This document shows, piece after piece, positions 18,727 through 27,058 of a stretch of 64,000 nucleotides of DNA. This DNA comes from Planctomycetaceae bacterium. Lineage in GTDB: Bacteria; Planctomycetota; Planctomycetia; Pirellulales; Pirellulaceae. Location of the stretch: contig JAIYDN010000088.1 in the NCBI GenBank assembly GCA_027487485.1, positions 62,001-126,000 on the forward strand, in the 5' to 3' direction. The position numbers and the translations under genes were made by a program. Position 1 is the first letter of the stretch, and each line of letters begins with the position of its first letter. The notes under the pieces are model-generated. The model worked only from the letters and a program-made list of their open reading frames with translations. It had not been told where the DNA came from and did no database searches.

Positions 18727-20310
18727 CTATCCTTTTAGCTTGCCAAGCAACTCGACCTTCACTTTATCTTTAACTGTCCTCCAGTCCACGCCAAGTTTCT
18801 TGCCAGCTAGGTCGTATTGGCCCAATTGTGCGTAGACCATAGTAACGTAAAGCTGTGAAACCTCGTCCAAAGTCATTTCGCCGTCCAACAAAGAACGCAA
18901 GAATGCTTCAACACCTAATGCCGGTCGATCAGGAACGCCGTTCAGGTCTACAGCGGGAACGCGGCAATTAGGTGTGTAGGATTTTCGAATCAGGACATTG
19001 CGAACGCATTGCTCCAGTTCCCGAATATTGCCTGTCCAATCGTAACTGTTTCCGAGATGTTGCTCGACCCATTTCACTACCTCGGAGGCAAGAGAATCTG
19101 CTTCTTCGGGTAACTCAATCAAGATCCCTCTTGCAATGAAACGAGTTAACTCAAGTAGGTCTTCCGGGCGATCCTTGAGTTGCTCTTGCAGAGTTGGAGT
19201 GCGAACAATATCGGCACATAGGCGATAGTACAGATCTTCTCGGAATTTACCGCGACCGATCTCAGTTGTTAGGTCGCGATTCGTGGCCGTAACGAATTTC
19301 CCTAGAAAGTAACGTGTCTTCGTTTCGCCAACTCGGGAAAAGGTCCTGGTTTGCAGAACTCGCAGCAATTTCACTTGAATGGAAAGGTCGAGTTCGCCGA
19401 TTTCATCCAGGAAGACCGTCCCGTTTTGTCCACACGCTTCCAACCAACCGATTCGATCACCGACCGCTCCTGAAAAAGAGCCTTTGCAATGACCAAACAG
19501 TTCTGACTCTATCAACGCGGCAGAAAGCGCAGAGAGATTGACGGCATAGAAAGGCTCCAGTTCAGCATCGTCGAAATTTCTTGTTACCGGATTAAACGCT
19601 CGATATCGAGACATACCGATAGCACGAGCGACAAGTTCTTTGCCGGTCCCCGACTTGCCCACAATCAGCGTTGTGATATCCCCCATCGATTGATGAACAC
19701 CCCGAACGTATCTGCTCATGTCGTGGGTAAAGATAGACTCCCATATTGCCGCTCGCAGATTCGCAATTGGCATCGAGCTGCCAATGATGAATTCAAAAAT
19801 GTGGCCGAAAGCACGATCGATTTGAAAGAACACAGAAAAGCAATGAGCTGCGTTAAAGTACGTAGGCAATGCCAACTCTGGCAATTTCAAATACCAGTCG
19901 TAGTCTCTTTGAAACTGCGACCAGGACTTTCCAATCGTATTAGGTCGATCACTGGCTCGACCCACCAGCGGCACCTCATGGATCGAAAAGTGCTTGGCGT
20001 AAAGATGGAATATCACTGTCTCCCGATAGAGATGCTGGTCGTCATCGCTTTGGCACTTTCCAGCCATTACGCGAGGTCGCATTTTGTCAGCTAGAATCCT
20101 GGAATGCTCGAGCAGTAAACTAAAGTTCTTGAAGACGGTTTGGCCTTGAAGATTAGAAGGTAAGTGGATAACTGCAGCACCCGATAGAAAACGATCTCCC
20201 AGTACTTGACGTTCTAGTTCGAGTCTCTCTGGCAAAAACGGATTGCTATATCCGATGCGTGAAAATGCAGTCGCTTCGCGCCGCTCCGCCCTATTCAAGA
20301 AAACCATCAT
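18727..20310 (-). CDS. Sigma-54-dependent transcriptional activator (AAA+)
   Basis: A 527-residue bacterial enhancer-binding protein. The first ~210 residues match no sensor domain that I recognise; they hold no receiver Asp or clear GAF/PAS pattern. The AAA+ domain has Walker A G-K-S-G-T-G-K-E (218-225), the sigma-54 contact loop G-S-F-S-G-A (277-282) where G-A-F-T-G-A is usual, Walker B V-F-L-D-E-I-G-E (299-306) and R-E-D-L-Y-Y-R-L. The C-terminus is Fis-like (G-Q-Y-D-L-A-G-K-K-L-G-V-D-W-R-T-V). The gene is divergent from the radical SAM operon. Their shared spacer contains a -24/-12 promoter and an inverted repeat at enhancer distance, so that operon is the likely target. Confidence 0.93.
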   Translation of the reverse strand: MMVFLNRAERREATAFSRIGYSNPFLPERLELERQVLGDRFLSGAAVIHLPSNLQGQTVFKNFSLLLEHSRILADKMRPRVMAGKCQSDDDQHLYRETVIFHLYAKHFSIHEVPLVGRASDRPNTIGKSWSQFQRDYDWYLKLPELALPTYFNAAHCFSVFFQIDRAFGHIFEFIIGSSMPIANLRAAIWESIFTHDMSRYVRGVHQSMGDITTLIVGKSGTGKELVARAIGMSRYRAFNPVTRNFDDAELEPFYAVNLSALSAALIESELFGHCKGSFSGAVGDRIGWLEACGQNGTVFLDEIGELDLSIQVKLLRVLQTRTFSRVGETKTRYFLGKFVTATNRDLTTEIGRGKFREDLYYRLCADIVRTPTLQEQLKDRPEDLLELTRFIARGILIELPEEADSLASEVVKWVEQHLGNSYDWTGNIRELEQCVRNVLIRKSYTPNCRVPAVDLNGVPDRPALGVEAFLRSLLDGEMTLDEVSQLYVTMVYAQLGQYDLAGKKLGVDWRTVKDKVKVELLGKLKG

Positions 20311-20436
20311 CGTCTCAGTTCTGTTGTTGTCGTTGATTGCATGTCGTCGAACCCGTTTTGTCTGTCGGTTAAGATGGCATTTATTGGTTGATGCATGCCT
20401 CGGAGAGATTCGCCCACTCGGATTTACTCAACTGCA

Positions 20437-20464
20437 AAAAGTGTACATAGCTGGAGACACTTTT
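20437..20464. promoter_or_regulatory. Putative enhancer (UAS) for the sigma-54 activator
   Basis: AAAAGTGT (20437-20444) and ACACTTTT (20457-20464) form a perfect 8-base inverted repeat with a 12-base spacer. It is centred about 140 bases upstream of the -24/-12 element at 20587, where enhancer-binding proteins normally bind as dimers. It lies between the activator gene and the radical SAM gene. That it is the site for this activator is inference. Confidence 0.5.
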
Positions 20465-20586
20465 GGTAGTCGTCGTTCTCAATCCTATATTCTCACCAAG
20501 ATTTCCACCTTTCCCAACCTTGGATTTCTTTCAAAAACAAGGAAAAATCTCCAGTGGCTTCATGGCTCTGTTTAACGAGCGAATTT

Positions 20587-20602
20587 TGGCACAGCATTCG
20601 CT
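20587..20602 (+). promoter_or_regulatory. Sigma-54 (-24/-12) promoter
   Basis: TGGCACAGCATTCGCT matches the consensus TGGCACG-N4-TTGCW at 10 of its 12 specified positions, with the essential GG and GC separated by exactly ten bases. Transcription would start near 20613, leaving a leader of about 60 bases before the radical SAM ATG at 20674. The element faces the operon and lies next to a divergent sigma-54 activator gene, which strengthens the call. Confidence 0.68.
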
Positions 20603-20673
20603 TTCAGTTTGGGCATTGGGAAGACTCGATAAAGAGCGTTTCCCGTACAACCCATTTTTCTCCGAGGAAGATC

Positions 20674-22203
20674 ATGATTCATGTGGACGAAGTAGCGACA
20701 ACAGCAGTATCTGAAGGACAAGTTCTCAACGAAGATTTCGTAATCGAGCAGAACGACTCGCTCAGGCAATTGGTGAAGAGTCGTCTGAAAAAGCCGCAGC
20801 GCCATCGTTTGTTGCATGGATTCCCGCTAGCTGCCAGTATGCCGTATCTTGATCAAGAAACTCGGCGTGCCACCGAACGTGGAGACTCGCGCTTTCAACA
20901 CGACTATCAGCCTAGCAAGCCGCTTTTGGTGGGAGTGCTTCCTCATTCGTATTGCAATCCGAAAATTGCGGGCTGCGGCTTTTGCACCTTCCCGCACGAA
21001 GACTTCAGCTCTCTTAAAGCGACTGCGGCAGTCCACGGGGTCATTCAAGAGATTCAAACAAGAGTCTCAGGCAGTCCATCGCTCGAAGGCAAACCCATCG
21101 ACGCATTGTACTTCGGCGGCGCGACTGCGAACCTTACCCCGGCTGAACCGTTTCGGAAATTGTGCCGCAAACTGAACGAACTCTTTGACCTGCGCGGGGC
21201 AGAAGTCACTCTCGAAGGCGTGCCAGCCTTCTTTCTCAACCGTAAGCCATGGTTGTTGGATATTCTTCAGGAAGAGTTGTCAGCCCGGCACTTCCGGATC
21301 AGTATGGGAATCCAAACGTTCTCCAAGTCCTGGCTAACTAAGATGGGACGCACTGCCTTTGGCGATAGCGAAGTATTTGCTCAAGTTGTAGCAATGGCAC
21401 ACTCGCGAAAAATGACTGTCTCAGGCGATCTGCTTTTCAATTTGCCCGGGCAGTCGCTCACCGAAATGCTCTCGGATATTCAATGCGGCAACAACATCGG
21501 ACTCGATCAAGTCTGCCTCTATCACCTGGTCATGTTTCGTGGACTTGCGACAGAATGGGCTCGCGATCCAGAACTGATCGCAGCGTTACCCAGCAATGAA
21601 AAGGCTGCCGCCAATTGGGAAGCGATCCGAACAACGGCCATCGAAATGGGATATCACCAAACAACGCTCACCAACTTTGAAAAGTCATACTTTCAGGGAG
21701 ATTCACGCGGTTACATCTACGAAATGCGCAGCTTCGATGCAGACCGCTACAACATGATCGGCTTCGGGCCTTCCGGAATATCTTACTCATCCAGCGATCC
21801 AAGCCGCACTGGACTCAAGACGATGAATCCAGAAAGTTCGCTTGAATACATACAGTCGGTGAGGAAGCAATCTCCAATTTGGAATCGATACTATAAATTC
21901 GATGCCGAATCACAACGACTCCTCAATATTACCCGACAGCTTGCGAAACTGTCGATCGATCGTAAACGCTATCAGGAAGTTTTCGGTTCCGATGTCGAGT
22001 CGGACTATCGCAGCCAGCTAGAACTATTGGCGGAGATGGAGTTGATCGAGATTGCTCCAACCTCGATTCGATTGACCGTTCGCGGCATGTTCTACTCCGA
22101 TACGATCGCCTCTGTGTTAGCTCATGGTCGCCATGTACGAACGCTTGGCCGAGAGTCCGCGGAACGCATATCAAGCAGAGGAAACAGTAGCGGCAATATG
22201 TAA
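20674..22203 (+). CDS. HemW/HemN-like radical SAM protein with CX6CX2C cluster motif
   Basis: The ATG at 20674 follows GAGG at six bases and gives 509 residues; an upstream in-frame start at 20554 would lie before the promoter. The domain follows HemN/HemW order: cluster cysteines, Y-F-G-G-A-T-A-N (usually F-G-G-G-T-P), V-T-L-E-G-V, R-I-S-M-G-I-Q-T-F, a D-L-L-F-N-L-P-G-Q strand, and a C-terminal HemN_C-like region (Y-N-M-I-G-F-G-P-S-G). The cluster motif is Cys94-X6-Cys101-X2-Cys104 instead of CX3CX2C, with a three-residue insertion. The protein is therefore a diverged member, and coproporphyrinogen oxidase activity should not be assumed. It heads a probable operon with an M20 peptidase and a serine hydrolase. 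Confidence 0.85.
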   Translation: MIHVDEVATTAVSEGQVLNEDFVIEQNDSLRQLVKSRLKKPQRHRLLHGFPLAASMPYLDQETRRATERGDSRFQHDYQPSKPLLVGVLPHSYCNPKIAGCGFCTFPHEDFSSLKATAAVHGVIQEIQTRVSGSPSLEGKPIDALYFGGATANLTPAEPFRKLCRKLNELFDLRGAEVTLEGVPAFFLNRKPWLLDILQEELSARHFRISMGIQTFSKSWLTKMGRTAFGDSEVFAQVVAMAHSRKMTVSGDLLFNLPGQSLTEMLSDIQCGNNIGLDQVCLYHLVMFRGLATEWARDPELIAALPSNEKAAANWEAIRTTAIEMGYHQTTLTNFEKSYFQGDSRGYIYEMRSFDADRYNMIGFGPSGISYSSSDPSRTGLKTMNPESSLEYIQSVRKQSPIWNRYYKFDAESQRLLNITRQLAKLSIDRKRYQEVFGSDVESDYRSQLELLAEMELIEIAPTSIRLTVRGMFYSDTIASVLAHGRHVRTLGRESAERISSRGNSSGNM

Positions 22204-22251
22204 GGGAATAATGAGCACAAAAAGACCAGCATACACAAAGGAAAGATCTAC

Positions 22252-23793
22252 ATGACACGAAAGAAGAAGATCACGATCAAGCGAGTAATACTACTGTTGC
22301 TCTTTGTGTTCTTGCCCCTTATGGGCGTCTTGAGTTGGAACTATTTGGCGTTCTCGACCAAGCAACTCAAGGTTGATTCCGACCCATTGCAAAAAGTCGA
22401 TAGAGCGATGTTTCAGAGATCGGAGAATAGACTACCGATCCTAGAAAGGTTCATCAGGGCGATCCAGATCCGGTCGGTCCAAACACCAATGTCTCGGCTC
22501 ACAAGCGATTCTGCGCTCTACAGATTCCGAGATTTCATTCAAGAAGCGTTTCCAAGTTTGCATCAAGCACCGTTTGTCCGCAGAACAGGAAAGGATTTTG
22601 GTGACGAGCGGATACCCAGCATTCTCTTGGAATGGCCGGGACAGGCATCTGAACTCGATCCAATACTACTGATGTCGCATTTCGATGTGGTGCCTGTCGA
22701 AGCGAATTCGCTTTCCAGATGGACACATCCGCCATTCAGCGGCCACATGGACAATCAATACATATGGGGGCGAGGCACCTTAGACTGTAAGCACGGTGTC
22801 ATGGCGATTCTCGAAGCGATCAGCAAACTCGCCGCCGAAGGCTTTCATCCACAGCGAACGATCTACATCGCCTTAGGGCATGATGAAGAACTTGGTGGTG
22901 CGGATGGCAACAAGAAGATTGCCGGGTGGTTTCGCGGTCACGGTATTCGATTGCATTCGATCATCGACGAGGGAGGTTGCGTTTTCAATGAGTTTCCTGG
23001 TTTGGATCGGCCAGCAGCTTTGGTCGGTGTTGCGGAAAAGGGCTTTCTGACCGTCGAAATAAAAGTCAACCTTGCAGCAGACAAAGTCGGCCATTCCTCA
23101 ATGCCACCCAAAGAAACCGCGGTGAGTATTCTCGCTAGTGCCATCCATCGTGTCCAATCAGCGCCTTTCCCGTCGCGCATGGACGGTGGACTTCAAGACA
23201 CACTTAGGTTCCTTGGACCCGAGATGCCGTTTAGTAAAAAGTTGGCAATGTCTAACATGTGGTTATTTGGACCATTCGTGAAGCAAACTCTTAGCAATAC
23301 TCCCAGCGGCGACGCCTTGCTTCGCACCACCATTGCCCCAACCATGATCGAAGGGGGAATCTCCGAGACCGTGCTTCCTTTACAAGCAACCGCGAAGCTA
23401 AATCTAAGACTACTTCCTGGCGACAGCATCGAAGGCTCTATCGACTATCTTCGTCAATCGATCAACGATCCTCGTGTCACTCTGAACTCTCTTGGCCAGT
23501 CACGCGGAGCATCGCTGGTATCGGACATCGACTCGGACGCATTTCGAGTACTTCAGACAACCATTCACCAGGTACTACCTGACGTAGTCGTCGCACCGTT
23601 TGTTCTGGTGGGAAGCACCGACACGGTCCACTATTCGGACCTTTGCGAGAACGTCTTTCGATTCATTCCTACGCGATTGTCAGAACGTGATACACAGCGT
23701 TTTCACGGCATCGACGAACGAATCGGAATCGAAAACTACCTGGAGATCATCTCGTTCTTTAGTCAATATGTTCAAAATGCATCGGCGAAGTGA
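22252..23793 (+). CDS. M20-family metallopeptidase, membrane-anchored (PM20D1/CPS1-like)
   Basis: A 513-residue protein with an N-terminal anchor or signal segment (VILLLLFVFLPLMGVLSW, about residues 12-30). M20 metal-site motifs are complete: L-L-M-S-H-F-D-V-V-P, W-G-R-G-T-L-D-C-K with the bridging Asp, and G-H-D-E-E-L-G-G with catalytic and ligand Glu. A late V-G-S-T-D-T-V-H-Y and the C-terminal R-F-H-G-I-D-E-R also match. The long insert and T-H-P-P-F-S-G resemble yeast CPS1 and PM20D1, which cleave Gly-X or N-acyl amino acid substrates. It starts 48 bases after the radical SAM gene with AGGAAAG upstream, so it is probably co-transcribed. Confidence 0.9.
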   Translation: MTRKKKITIKRVILLLLFVFLPLMGVLSWNYLAFSTKQLKVDSDPLQKVDRAMFQRSENRLPILERFIRAIQIRSVQTPMSRLTSDSALYRFRDFIQEAFPSLHQAPFVRRTGKDFGDERIPSILLEWPGQASELDPILLMSHFDVVPVEANSLSRWTHPPFSGHMDNQYIWGRGTLDCKHGVMAILEAISKLAAEGFHPQRTIYIALGHDEELGGADGNKKIAGWFRGHGIRLHSIIDEGGCVFNEFPGLDRPAALVGVAEKGFLTVEIKVNLAADKVGHSSMPPKETAVSILASAIHRVQSAPFPSRMDGGLQDTLRFLGPEMPFSKKLAMSNMWLFGPFVKQTLSNTPSGDALLRTTIAPTMIEGGISETVLPLQATAKLNLRLLPGDSIEGSIDYLRQSINDPRVTLNSLGQSRGASLVSDIDSDAFRVLQTTIHQVLPDVVVAPFVLVGSTDTVHYSDLCENVFRFIPTRLSERDTQRFHGIDERIGIENYLEIISFFSQYVQNASAK

Positions 23794-23925
23794 ATCGACT
23801 TGCAATAACGCAAGCGAGTTCTCCGAGACTCGCGGCAAGAATTGCAATAACGACGGTCTTAAACAGGCGCCGCCACACAAAGCTGCAGAAACGTTAAGCC
23901 ACCAATCCTATTACCAATTCTATTT

Positions 23926-25158
23926 ATGGGTACTGAAATGTCTTTTGCTTTTTCACGTCGCTTTGCGATCCAAGCTGTCGTTCTTGTTGCTGTCCTGAGT
24001 CTGGGCTGGGCTGTTCATTTCTTCCACCGGGCATACCAACTAGAGACCTTATTTGATCCAAATAAAATTGTCACCAACTTTCGCAATATGCATCGGCTGT
24101 TCCGAACGACTCTGGTCCACATGAGTGCTCCCGTCTTGGTATTTGAGGAGACGCCCAAGACGCTGCCCGAGAGCTTCCGTTTCAAGGGCAACACCATCTC
24201 CACAGGTGACTGGATCAACAAGTCCGGAGCTACTGGCTTGGTCGTGATAGCCGAAAACAAGTTGGTCTTCGAGCAGTACTACCAAGGCAATTCAGCTCAG
24301 TCGAGGGCGATTTCCTGGTCGGTCGCAAAATCATTTGTTTCTGCATTGATCGGTTTTGCTGTGGCTGACGGCTCGATCGAGAGCTTACAAGATCCGGTTG
24401 GCAAGTATGTATCACTGCTCAAGAATAGCGGATACGCCGATGTAACTATTCAGGACGTACTGGAGATGGCTTCGGGCATCGAATTCAGCGAGGACTATGC
24501 CGATCCAGATTCAGGCATTAGTCGACTGGGAAGGGATATCTTCTACGGCTACTCGACCAACAACAGTATCTCAACGTTGCAGAAGGCTCGCCCGCCAGGC
24601 GAGGTTTTTGACTACATCAGCGTCAACACTCAGGTTTTAGGCATGGTGTTAGAAGCAGCCACCAAGCAAAAGCTTGCCAACTACATGCAGGAGAAACTTT
24701 GGTCGCGACTGGGGCCCGAAATGGAAGCGCTTTGGTTAACAGACTCCCATGGTACAGAATTAGGCTTTGGCGGATTGTGCATGTGCACTCGCGATTATGC
24801 TCGCTTTGGTCTGCTATATCTGAATCAAGGCCGGAACTTAAAGGGCGAGCAACTGCTTCCATCGCAGTGGATACAAGACTCCGTAACCCCACGCACGGAT
24901 TACCTCAAACCTGGAAACAAGATTTTCGAAGGTATCCCGACGCTGGGCTACGCCTATCAATTTTGGATTCCTCAAGGTGATGAAGGCGAGTTTATGGCAA
25001 TCGGAGTCTACGGGCAATTCATCTATGTCAACCCGACTCGCCGGGTCGTGATCGCCAAGAACTCCGCCTATGCTAATTACACCATAGATGGCGAACGAAT
25101 GGAGTACGAAACGATCGAAGCATTTCGTGCGATCGCACAGCAAGTTGGGAAAAGGTAG
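23926..25158 (+). CDS. Exported beta-lactamase-fold serine hydrolase (class C-like)
   Basis: A 410-residue protein with an N-terminal hydrophobic helix (FAIQAVVLVAVLSLGWAVHF). The nucleophile motif S-V-A-K (SxxK) lies in I-S-W-S-V-A-K-S-F-V. F-D-Y-I-S-V-N follows at the Y-x-S/N position, and G-V-Y-G-Q-F-I-Y-V occupies the third active-site strand. These fit the esterase/6-aminohexanoate-dimer hydrolase side of the family rather than a true AmpC. ATG 23926 is used; 23938 is also possible. A 132-base gap separates it from the M20 gene, so co-transcription is likely but less certain than for the first two genes of the set. Confidence 0.87.
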   Translation: MGTEMSFAFSRRFAIQAVVLVAVLSLGWAVHFFHRAYQLETLFDPNKIVTNFRNMHRLFRTTLVHMSAPVLVFEETPKTLPESFRFKGNTISTGDWINKSGATGLVVIAENKLVFEQYYQGNSAQSRAISWSVAKSFVSALIGFAVADGSIESLQDPVGKYVSLLKNSGYADVTIQDVLEMASGIEFSEDYADPDSGISRLGRDIFYGYSTNNSISTLQKARPPGEVFDYISVNTQVLGMVLEAATKQKLANYMQEKLWSRLGPEMEALWLTDSHGTELGFGGLCMCTRDYARFGLLYLNQGRNLKGEQLLPSQWIQDSVTPRTDYLKPGNKIFEGIPTLGYAYQFWIPQGDEGEFMAIGVYGQFIYVNPTRRVVIAKNSAYANYTIDGERMEYETIEAFRAIAQQVGKR

Positions 25159-25378
25159 ACAGCAAAAAGCAGTGCAATGGACTTCCGACCTTCCAATATC
25201 TTCTTTGCTCTATGCCAGAATGGGATTATGCGAGCCTCCCCGAGACTCGTGCAAATAGAAGCTCACACACTAGCCGAAATATTCAATTCTTCTTTTGCTG
25301 AACGAAATCTGTGAAAATCTTGGCCAATCATGTTGATGTTTGCGATTCTGGCGACATTAGCTATCCGGAGCCAAATCA

Positions 25379-25906
25379 ATGCAGAATTCGAATCAATCGG
25401 AAATCGTCGGTTTAATCGCACGCCACCAAAGTCGCCTACGGGGTTTGGTTAGGTGTTTGTTGGTGCGACCAGCGGATGTGGACGACATTCTTCAAGAAAT
25501 CAATGCCGTCCTTTGGGAAAAGGCAACCGAATTTCAAACCGGCACTGATTTTTGGGCTTGGGCCAGCCAAATCGCCCGCTTCAAGGCACTTAACCATATT
25601 CGAAAATACAGCCGAGACCGGCTCGTTTTCGACGATCAATTGCTTAACGAACTAGCCGATCTCGCTGACCAGCGTCTGTCGCAGATCGATCATCGACGCG
25701 ACGCCCTTGAAGGTTGTCTCAACGAACTTCCGCCCCCTCAACGACAACTCATCGATCTTCGTTATGCTGGCGGGCATGCCCTCGAATCTATCGCGGAAAT
25801 CATCGGAAGACCCCAGGCATCCATTCGACAAACGCTCTATCGAGTTCGACAAACCTTGTTGACTTGCATCCAGTCGAAGCTAGAGACAGAAGGAGGTGCA
25901 ACATGA
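25379..25906 (+). CDS. ECF RNA polymerase sigma factor
   Basis: A 175-residue sigma-70-family factor with region 2 (L-V-R-P-A-D-V-D-D-I-L-Q-E-I-N-A, F-W-A-W-A-S-Q-I-A-R-F-K) and region 4 (L-P-P-P-Q-R-Q-L-I-D-L-R-Y, A-E-I-I-G-R-P-Q-A-S-I-R-Q-T-L-Y-R-V-R). It resembles the factors called Rhodopirellula/Verrucomicrobium-type. The stop overlaps the next gene's start (ATGA, 25903-25906). The next protein has anti-sigma character, and a large secreted redox protein follows, so this set is probably self-regulated and responds to an envelope signal. Confidence 0.92.
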   Translation: MQNSNQSEIVGLIARHQSRLRGLVRCLLVRPADVDDILQEINAVLWEKATEFQTGTDFWAWASQIARFKALNHIRKYSRDRLVFDDQLLNELADLADQRLSQIDHRRDALEGCLNELPPPQRQLIDLRYAGGHALESIAEIIGRPQASIRQTLYRVRQTLLTCIQSKLETEGGAT

Positions 25907-26988
25907 AATCGACAGTTCGATTCAATGACTTGATGTCGAGAATGCTCGACGATACCCTGTCCGATTCTGATTTGGCAGAATTGCATACCCTTGTTTCAGC
26001 AGATCCAACACTTCGCCTCCAATTGGTCGATCACTTGCTACTGGATTCGCTCTTGGCGGAAAGTCTTGGGCAAGAGCCTTTGACCGCTCTTGTTGATCTT
26101 GTCGGGGATTCGTCGGAGCCCATACCCCCGACGGTTCGCGAGCCATCGCGCGTTCGAACTCAGTCAAAACCGACCTCAATATCTGGAAGGCACCATCGAC
26201 CTTGGATGTCAGGCTGGCTCGTCGTAGCAGCAAGCTTGTTCGTCGCAATAACATTTTTCTTGTTGCAAAGCGAGCGAGAAGCTTTTGCCAATCCATCGCA
26301 GCTTGTTCAGGCTGCTATGCATACTCATGCCGCACCTATTGAACGAGTTTATGTGGTCGAAGTGAAACGCAGCGAATCGAATGAACCGTTCTTCGAATTT
26401 CCAAAAGATGTGCGCGTGGCCACTCAAGGGGACCGGTTCTGGGTTCAAATGCGAGGGGTTCGTGAATGGGCTTGGGGGCGTGACGAGCAAGGGGCGATGT
26501 GGATGACACTTGGGTCACGACGCGCTATCGTCGTAAACACAAACGAGATCGGAAGCCCTCTGCGAAAAATCGGGGACCTTTACAGTTTGAACTTGGAGAC
26601 GTTACTGCAGAACCTCTTGAAGCACTGTGACCTAAAGATATCGGAGGGGCCAGTCGATTCCACCATCCTCGTAGCAACCATGCAACCTCAGTGGAGCAAA
26701 CGCCCTTTTAAGCGTGCTACCATCGAAGTTGATCGCGAAACCAAAGCGATACGAAAACTGATCGTTGAGCGCGATTTTGAACGTTTTAGTTCGACTTCTA
26801 CCTTCACCTTGGTAGATTCGAGATTGGCAGATGAATCCAAGTACGGCCCCGAAGGTCATTTGACCAAGCCCTATCGAATCTTTTCACAAGATACAAACAC
26901 CGAACGTCGCCATGACATGATGAGTAGTTGGTTTGGCCCCATGTCGGACCAATGGATACAACGGAAAGAAACTCTGGCCGATGAGTAA
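25903..26988 (+). CDS. Probable transmembrane anti-sigma factor
   Basis: The start at 25903 has a perfect AGGAGGT just upstream and overlaps the sigma gene stop; it gives 361 residues. The N-terminal ~60 residues (FNDLMSRMLDDTLSDSDLAE and following) resemble the cytoplasmic helical part of planctomycete anti-sigma factors; no HXXXCXXC zinc motif is present. One membrane helix (WLVVAASLFVAITFFLLQ, about residue 105-122) leads to a ~240-residue extracytoplasmic domain that I do not recognise, which may be the sensor. Position and coupling to the ECF gene support the role. Confidence 0.8.
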   Translation: MKSTVRFNDLMSRMLDDTLSDSDLAELHTLVSADPTLRLQLVDHLLLDSLLAESLGQEPLTALVDLVGDSSEPIPPTVREPSRVRTQSKPTSISGRHHRPWMSGWLVVAASLFVAITFFLLQSEREAFANPSQLVQAAMHTHAAPIERVYVVEVKRSESNEPFFEFPKDVRVATQGDRFWVQMRGVREWAWGRDEQGAMWMTLGSRRAIVVNTNEIGSPLRKIGDLYSLNLETLLQNLLKHCDLKISEGPVDSTILVATMQPQWSKRPFKRATIEVDRETKAIRKLIVERDFERFSSTSTFTLVDSRLADESKYGPEGHLTKPYRIFSQDTNTERRHDMMSSWFGPMSDQWIQRKETLADE

Positions 26989-27058
26989 CCGACATGTTGT
27001 ATCAACCAATTTGCTCCATACTTTCCTTGTTCCCCCCAGTCTGTTAGCGAGCCTGTTT

